Source: Aradus depressus (taxonomy: Eukaryota; Arthropoda; Insecta; Hemiptera; Aradidae). From it: a stretch of 64,000 nt of DNA. Position numbers and translations under genes: made by a program. Of the stretch, positions 56,895 to 64,000 are shown piece after piece. The notes under the pieces are model-generated. The model was given only the letters and a program-made list of their open reading frames with translations. It had not been told where the DNA came from and searched no databases. The stretch spans positions 19,765,027-19,829,026 of the forward strand of contig OY759221.1 of assembly GCA_963662175.1 (NCBI GenBank), read 5' to 3'. The number at the start of each line of letters is the position of its first letter. Position 1 is the first letter of the stretch.

Positions 56895-57130
56895 AGGGCG
56901 CCGGTAGCATGCTTGCCTACTCAAAATCGCGGGTTCGAAAACAGGTCGAGGCCCTTAGTTTTTTTTTTATCTAGGAGGTGAAAAAATCTTGAGCATATCG
57001 TCCCTTGGATGGGACATTAAGCGAAGGTTTCCCACTTCTCGAGTTAACCGGTGGAATCACAACAGAAACTACAATCAATTAACAAATATCAAAGACCTTT
57101 ATTGAAACATACATATAATTCATAATAATA
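56895..57130 (+). repeat. SINE-A 5' fragment plus composite repeat
   Basis: 56895-57028 starts 'gagggcgccggtagcatgct' (shortened A box) with B box 'gggttcgaaaacagg', and is cut at 'ggacattaagcgaagg'. 57035-57130 is the repeat also seen at 50325. Confidence 0.65.
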
Positions 57131-59940
57131 ATATTGATAATAACATCATAACAATTATAATTTGGTATTCCAAGTTTAAATAACATAATAAGGACGATAT
57201 CACGAAACAAGCATAAAGCATTATATAAAAAATAAAAATATATACATACCTACTTAGATACTAAAAAATAATAAAAAAATATACCTACAAATACAATATG
57301 TATATACAAGTACAAAGACAATTGTGATGCCATAAATGTTTTCTCATTATTCTTTTTTTTTTTTAATAAGTGTAAACTATAATTTTGACAGTTACCACAT
57401 TTTGCCGAAATGCATGTGGGAATAAATAAAAATACTTCAGCATGACCATTATTTTCGCCATTTCGCTATATTTTACAAAAATGTTCAGTTTCACGGATAA
57501 ATCAAAATTAGAACTAGATAATGAGCCATAATTGACAATTTTTCTGTTGATAAGCCAATGGTATATCGTAAATAAGCGTAATTGACAATTTTCGTATTCA
57601 TGAAACCGACGGTATTTTGTAAAATAGAGAACATTGCAAAATATAATATTTTTTGTTAATTTTTAGTGAAATTTCAAACAAAAATAATGGATTATAATTA
57701 TTAATTTCAAAGCCAAGAGGACATCAAAATGACAGATGAAAAGACATTTCAAGTATCCATTAATAAGGACAATTGAAAACAGAATTCACAAAGATAATGA
57801 AAAATTTAAAAAGTAATTTTACTTTTATAAAACCTCTCCTGAGTAGGCAACATTTAGGTCCACCAGAGCTCTGGTAGTAGGCGATATGACCTATTCCTAT
57901 AATTCTAAAAACTAAACATCTCTATAATAATTATTGAGATACCTATTAGAATTATTTGAAAGACTAGTTTAATTCAATTCAATTATGTAAAGATATATTA
58001 TATTTACGTTATATTTAGCGAGATTTTATAACGCTTTACTTGTCAGTTTTTATTTGGGAAAATTTAGTAGAGGGCCTATTCTGGGAGGTAAAAGTTGGGA
58101 GTTCGACTCCAGCCCGTGCATTTTTAAAATACTTTATTTTATCTGTGGACAACTTTCAATTTACCTTCTTTTAGGGTTCCATTAGTTTCAAAAAATATAT
58201 ATTTCCCTTATGGAGGAAAACTCCCTGCTTGTCTGACGGTCGACAGAAATTATGACCGCACTATTCAATGAAACACACAAATCTTCAATGAAAAATATTC
58301 TGAACTCATAATAATTATTTACTGATTGATAATTAATCATACATTAATTAATTATAAAATAAATGTTTTCCAATTATGACTGATTATATATAATATATGT
58401 TGGGGACCTTGTCCTTTTAGAGGGCAAAAATGCGCAAAAACTCTATAAATATATTCGTAGTAACGAGATGAAAAATGGTCTGAAACTGAAAACATAAAAT
58501 AATCAATTATTGACAATTAAATTATCACAAAACCAATGAAACCCTTCCATAGATCTGCAAGTTCTTCAGTTTTTTTTTTAAATATGACAATGAACGCGGT
58601 ATAAAATCTCGCCCTCTGAAGGAGGTATAGTACATGCGTTTTGAAAGCAAGTAACCGACAATTTTTTATTTTGTCACTATAACTACAAATGGAGGAAGAA
58701 TGTATAAATATTTCCTAGATGAATACGTTTAACATTTAAAGTTAATTTCGTGTTCTTTGGTGCATTAATTTGGAGAAAGCAGTGCAGACAATATTAATTA
58801 TACATTTTTAAAGGTGGAAAACTAATGAATGCTCCTAACAACTGTAGTGTTCTTAGAAAGTGCATCAATAATTCCAGGTGTACTTATAGTTGTAACAGTG
58901 ACTGAACAACTAGTATTTTTGTCAACTATATTTCTTATCCATAATATGAAAGGACACTCTTATTAATACGATGAACGGAAACAACAGCCATGGTGGGATC
59001 CCTTAGGAGTTCAGAGGGACCGGGGAAGGGCAGAAGCAGGTTTTAAAATAAAACAATAATATTCTTGTTCTCTCCAAAACCAATCAACCGTTTGGGCTAA
59101 AAATGAATTTTATTCCCCCCCCTCCCCCCCATAGATGTCGTCCTTATGGGGTTCTGGATATACAGAAAATTTCGGGTCACACACAGACTGACAGGCATAT
59201 TTATACAATTCTAAGGCAATCTGAGTTTGTGATTCCTCTCCCAAAAGAAACCCCATGGAGGAGAAAGACTGTTTTAACGGAAAAATCTAACAGAAAATAT
59301 TAGGGTTTATAGTTTTTTCACTGTATCGATACAGATAATAAAAATGTATTCAGACATAAAGGATGTTTATTACTTTCATGTAATAAATCTTCTTAATGTC
59401 TGTTATAACAATTCAATAATAGCTAATTGTTTTTAATTTTTAATTGTGACTGATTGATACTGATTAGCCTCCGAACCAAACTATAGTTATGGTGCCCTTT
59501 CTAAGAACAATACTGTACGGCCTGTTCTTCATAAGCTGGGGCTGGACTGCAAGGAGATCAGATTGGATTCTTATCTCTAAATGATGTTCCTGTAAGCTGA
59601 TGGGCATGTAACACAGCCAACGTTTTAACTCCCCCCCCACACCTTTTTCCTATGAGACTAATTTTTTTTATCAAAATTTCTCATTTTATTTTCCAAGCCC
59701 AACTTATAAAAAACAGATTATGGTGTCCACACTTGACTTATACACTACACAGAATGGTCTAGGGAAGAAGATTTTTTTTTGATAATGTTGGTTATACTAA
59801 ACCTATTGTCACAAATAAGAACTCTTTTTCGAGTGAAATTAGAGAAAACAATGAAAGGGGGATTTAATATTCTCATATTTTTGTTATTATAAATAGAAGA
59901 ATAAATTATTTAGTGGAGAAAAAAACACTAACATTAATTT
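57130..59940. other. Gene-poor AT-rich stretch
   Basis: No coding exon found. A 50-base SINE-A scrap lies at 57842-57892, and a B-box-like 'gttcgactcc' at about 58100. A 'ggggaagt' family scrap lies at 59050-59200 with poly-C runs. Short open frames have no domain. Confidence 0.5.
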
Positions 59941-59944
59941 GAAC

Positions 59945-60190
59945 TTTGGAACTTAACTGAAATAAATAAAAACAATGAACTTGTATATTGTCTAATTCTA
60001 CAAAAATATAAACATAAAATGTGTTCTAGTTTTGGTTTGCGCCATCGTCAGCGTAAGCCGAAACCGGTACACTTTATGTATATATTTTTGTACAATTAGA
60101 CTATATACAAGTTCTTTATTTTTTATTTGTTTTATTAGATTTCCACTATATCGAGATTCCAAAAATGTATTCGACTTGACTGAAACCTTA
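59945..60190. mobile_element. Hammerhead-like repeat unit, head-to-head
   Basis: The left arm on the minus strand (60051-60026) reads CTGACGATGGCGCAAACCAA, with the GAAA box mutated. The right arm on the plus strand keeps 'gcgtaagccgaaaccggtac' followed by 'ac'. The arms share 'aaataaataaaaaca' and 'gaacttgtatattgtct' in inverted order. Confidence 0.55.
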
Positions 60191-60233
60191 ATAAATTTTA
60201 TTAGAAACCATCATTAATATAGTAAGTAACCAT

Positions 60234-60638
60234 GTGACACAAAATGGAACGATATCATTTGATAAGAGAGGAAATGTTATGGTAGAAGGCGGTCAACGAC
60301 AAATTATTGTTGGAGATCATTTTGGTAGGGATACGCCATTTATGGCAGGGTCAACTTGTCCCAGCAACCCCACCCTGTCCACGGGTACTGGATCCGTGGT
60401 AGTAAGGACTTCAGCTAGGCGCTGCCACGGGTCGAGCACCCCTCGGGGTGTGTCAGTTGTCAGGTTCGCTGTCCACGGGTACTGCAGGTACGACACAACA
60501 CGAATGTTACAACAAAAGAACTGGTTTCAATACTGCAGCTTTATGTTCACTTTCTGGTGTTCACTTTTTAAAAGAACAACCAATGATATTCAAAAAATGT
60601 TTTTCCCTGGACCATTTTCAGCAGTGTATATAAAATAA
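60234..60638 (+). other. Unassigned 134-codon open frame
   Basis: It reads GTISFDKRGNVMVEGGQRQI at the start. The centre (60365-60495) is GC-rich with 'ctgtccacgggtactg' twice, about 100 bases apart. No domain was recognised and no splice context was evident. It could be a transposon fragment. Confidence 0.25.
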
Positions 60639-60706
60639 TATAAATATTATAAATTTTCAACACTCTCAAGTAATACTTAAATTACATATATAAAAACTTG
60701 ACTGGC

Positions 60707-60847
60707 CTAAGTCTTAAAAGCTCCCGCTTTTGCTGCTTTGATGATGAAGTTTTTCACTGTAGTTTCATCGAGTGATGCGAAGCCTCTCGACTGAACCACC
60801 TGTGTCATATGGTTGAGAGAGAAGCGAAAACAAAATTCTTCTAATTC
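60707..60847 (-). CDS. RCC1-and-BTB (RCBTB)-like protein, last coding exon
   Basis: The acceptor tttttcctag|g at 60848/60847 opens a 141-nt frame in phase 0 ending in TAG at 60709-60707. It encodes ELEEFCFRFSLNHMTQVVQS, then RGFASLDETTVKNFIIKAAK, then AGAFKT. The ending (F-I-x-K-A-x-x-x-G-A-F-K-x) and the preceding N-H-M-T-x-V-x-Q-x-x-F pattern match my memory of the C-terminus of RCBTB1/2 proteins, which carry RCC1 repeats and a BTB-BACK module. This is one exon and a memory-based match. Upstream exons would lie at higher coordinates; I could not identify any up to 64000, so they are probably beyond the window. Confidence 0.55.
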   Translation of the reverse strand, partial: ELEEFCFRFSLNHMTQVVQSRGFASLDETTVKNFIIKAAKAGAFKT

Positions 60848-61049
60848 CTAGGAAAAACAGACAAAAAAAAAAGAAGGCACCTTAAAGAAGAAAAACAGCA
60901 AGAAATATGGGATTTTCTTTTTTTATTGAACTTTTTTTTATGGAACTGTATCAATAAAGAATTCGAGTCAGTAATAATTAAATGAAAGATGTTTTCTACC
61001 TAGTTACCGAATACATTTCTGCGATCTGTCATCACATCTAATAGTGAAT

Positions 61050-61335
61050 AACTAATAAAATAAATAAAAACAAAGAACTTGTTTAACTAGTATTATATTG
61101 TTAAACTCCACAGAAATATATACATAAAGCGTAGCAATTAAGGCATAAGCCATCGTCAGCACAAAGTGGATGAAATCACTTTTATACTGTTAACTGACGT
61201 TGCCGTAAACCGAAACTGATACACTTTATTTATATATTTTTATAGAATTAGACAATATTAATGTTAAATAAGTTCTTTGTTTTTATCTATTTTATTAGCT
61301 TTTCACTATATCGACATAGATCGCAGAAATGTTGA
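61050..61335. mobile_element. Hammerhead-like repeat unit, head-to-head
   Basis: Minus-strand motif 61162-61143: GTG, CTGACGA, T, GGC-TTAT-GCC, then mutated. Plus-strand motif from 61194: CTGACGT, GCCGTAAACC, GAAACTGATA, CAC. Arms end in 'aaataaaaacaaagaacttg' and its complement. It sits in the presumed last intron of the RCBTB-like gene. Confidence 0.55.
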
Positions 61336-61339
61336 AGAA

Positions 61340-64000
61340 TGAATAAAGATCACTATAAATACATTAAGAATTTTTCTAACAAAGTTGGAAGTGGACCATG
61401 ACGTTAAATCTTAATAATGAACTAAGTAAGTTAATAAGAACACGTCGATCCAACATAGTATATTAAAGTTAAACATATATTAACTCATGAGAGTTATTCT
61501 GTTGTAATAATTCGGCACATCTACAGACCATAAGCGTTGAGAGCAAGTCAATGAAGAAGGAGAACGTATAAAGAAAGATGTCAGCCAATAAATAAAGCAA
61601 TATAATAATACATTAGTAGCTCACACACAATGTTGGGTTGTAGTAAATGAAATCTTCGTTTTTTTTATTCAAAAACATAGTATGATTATAATACTATGAA
61701 AAAAAAGTGTCACTAAATTGAAGAAGGTCATAAATGCCAGTGTTTTAAAACGCTGGGCCTATAATTTAAATAAAAAATAAAAATGTAATTTCCGTGGTCT
61801 GTGTTTTGAAGTAATGAAACACCAAATCAACGAAGCTCCTTTCGTCAAGATGATTACAATCTTGCGATTTTTTGGTAGTAGTGACTTATCTGGGCACCAC
61901 CGGGTACCGCAGCTAACAGCCGATATTTTGAGATATTTTTCGTTGAATTTGGCTCAAAGTCAATTCGACAATTCCAAATGGTATGAAAAATAATAACTAT
62001 CTGACCAAGTCCGGTACCACAGCCACTTTTACAACTCAAAATATTATTTTAGATATGTTACCCAATATATTTACTGTAGGTGATGTTGGTGTTATTTTGG
62101 GGTAACGTTTGTTCGTTACATAAAAATTTTATTCTTCGGGATTTACTCAAGTACTATCGAGAAAAATGCATATTATCAAAAATATTGGCCCCAAAAGTGA
62201 CCTATTTAATTAAACTGTATAGAATTGCCGTTGGTATGAAATGAATCCACAAAATGTGACGTCCATGTTGACATTAAGGAAAAGACAATAGCCACACTTT
62301 CAAGAGTCGGCAAGCCCGTGCGACGTGGGGGCTCGGCTACTCCGCAAGTAGGACAATCTATCCGTATAATCCTCAATGCCAATCGTACGAACAAACCAAG
62401 GTGGAGTTGATTCGCGGTTTCAAGATAATAACTGGAACTGAAAATTCGACAGCTGGTGATGGAGACCCGACTACCCGTTGTTGAACCTGTTGTCTGGTCC
62501 TGGAGAGAGCAAGAAGAAAGCGGTATGACGATCTAGGTACGACCTGATCGTCGCAGATTGGGCCGCGGATGGCCGGTTCCTCACTAACCCCTTGACTCTC
62601 GTTCCAAAAATTTGTTCTCGTGCACTGCTTTTGATTCAAATTTGTTTTATAATGTTAGAATAAGAAAAGTAGTACGAGGAATTAAACCTTCAAATTTATT
62701 GTTCATCAATTTCTTTTATATATGAAATTATAGGTTTGTGATAGCTAAAATAAGGTATATACGATTCTTTCGGTCTCTAAATACCGCGAGAATACAGTGT
62801 CGATGATAGTTTTTGAATTGACATTGAAATGCTTCGATTCGAATTCATTTGTAGATTAAGTTTGTCATTTAAAAATGAAATAAGCTGTTCAGTATCTCCT
62901 GAAATGGGTGAAAACATTATATTATTTGTTGTGACAATATGACATCAAGTATATTATTTATTGATCGATATTTTCAGCAGTTATAATTATTAGTATTAAA
63001 AACAATATTATAAAATATCATATAATAATATATTAAAATATTATATAATATATTTTTTTAGATTTACACTGCTATATTATTTTCTTTTACCACAATTGTG
63101 ACAAATTGAAGCTATCGAAGCATCTTAACATAAAAGTTTCTTACCGAAATATTTTATAGTTCGTAATATTAATATTTTAGTTAAATTCACTACAACGGTA
63201 AATATGATCAAAAACAGCTGACATAACAGATAAAGAAGTGTGTAGTTGTGTGTGCGCTGCGCGCGCAACCTTCCGACACACACTTAGGCATGCACATCAA
63301 CGAGTCTTACGCTCTGACATAACCGAGAGCTAAGATGTTTACACATCAAAAATATATATGGAGTAAAATAATATACAAATGGATGAGAACTAACCAATAA
63401 AAAGCGAAAGATCACAAAACTGATGATTTTTTTTTTCTTTTTTTTTTTCAACAATTATATTTCACAGTTTTTCAATTTTATATTTTATTTTTTTTATAAT
63501 CGGAAAATTGATTATGACAGTTTGAATTATCGACAGATAGACAAAAAAATAACATAAGTAGAGCTGGCCATAAATAATATTCAAACAAACTCAGAAGCAA
63601 CACAACATGCAAATTACCAAAACGAACATGAGGATCACAACAGAACATTCGAAATACATTAGTTAGTAACTATTTTCATGAAGGAAGTATTAGCAACCAA
63701 TATTGCATGAAAAAGCTCGAAATTTCGATAGAAAAACAAAACAAATCCATACTTGATTAACGAATTTTATATGATAAGAAATTCACAAGTATCCATTTGT
63801 TAATTCATAGAAAGAGATATACGTACAAAAGTAAAACTGGATACACACCTGTCTCAAAGAATAATCACACTGAGAGAATAATCATTGCCTCACCTACAAA
63901 TGTACGGCCATGTTAGGGGAATTTTTAATTTTAGAACTTCGAGTCTTGGGGACTCCAATTCTTCCATAAGAAATGACAAAAACAATTTGAAAGAAATTCT
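61340..64000. other. Unassigned right end
   Basis: Mostly AT-rich with no exon I can defend. A GC-richer block at about 62280-62600 has open frames on the minus strand (88 codons, 62639-62373) without a recognisable domain. 63245-63265 is 'gtgtgtgcgctgcgcgcgca'-like alternating purine-pyrimidine sequence. Confidence 0.4.

Noticed and set aside
63855..63900. Candidate 46-base exon on the minus strand (tttgtag|...gacag|gtgtgt)
   Set aside because: All three frames contain stops, and no partner exon supports it.
1..64000. CRISPR arrays, operons, bacterial-type promoters or ribosome binding sites
   Set aside because: Spliced genes and SINE/LINE content show a eukaryotic nuclear sequence. The regular 65-bp and 50-bp arrays are minisatellites without unique spacers.

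Overview
The window looks like a piece of insect nuclear chromosome. It is AT-rich, its genes have many short exons split by long introns with GT/AG borders, and it is crowded with tRNA-derived SINEs, LINE remnants, MITE-like inverted repeats and Helitron-like ends. Several SINE tails read like the insect telomere unit TTAGG. The abundant repeat bounded by 'ggggaagt' reminds me of hemipteran (planthopper-type) genomes, but that species guess is memory-based inference.

Five protein-coding loci can be supported. (1) Minus strand, 2316 to about 176 and beyond the left edge: the first two exons of an acidic, WD40-type protein. (2) Plus strand, 4594-27975: a 20-exon gene whose exons join in frame throughout to give about 1048 residues, BTB-BACK, an IQ calmodulin-binding motif, then a six-bladed Kelch propeller. 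Loci 1 and 2 are head to head. (3) Minus strand, 31713-29694: three exons of complex I subunit NDUFA6 (B14, LYR family), 123 residues, complete. (4) Minus strand, 53544-35501: a four-transmembrane MARVEL-like protein. Two upstream exons (46.4 kb and 42.0 kb) both end in phase 0 and could each join the same TM1 exon, so alternative N-termini are likely. (5) Minus strand, 60847-60707: a last exon resembling the C-terminus of RCC1-and-BTB (RCBTB) proteins.

The rest is repeats. A PIF/Harbinger-type element with 3-bp TTA duplications and a MADF-like ORF lies at 42146-43000. A 65-bp minisatellite lies at about 52.2-53.36 kb. Two Helitron-like elements, Jockey-like LINE fragments, at least five inverted-repeat elements and about 18 copies or fragments of one SINE family are present. 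The most interesting non-genic signal is a set of dispersed elements carrying a motif that matches the hammerhead ribozyme core (CTGANGA, stem II, GAAA). Three families have different but compensating helix I strands, as in the ribozymes of Penelope-like retroelements.

Regions: 1-2.3 kb WD40 gene plus repeats; 2.8-4.1 kb Helitron-like element; 4.6-28.1 kb Kelch gene with repeat-filled introns; 28.2-31.7 kb NDUFA6; 32-35.4 kb mostly empty; 35.5-53.6 kb four-TM gene with large introns; 53.9-60.6 kb LINE and SINE debris; 60.7-64 kb RCBTB-like last exon and unassigned sequence.
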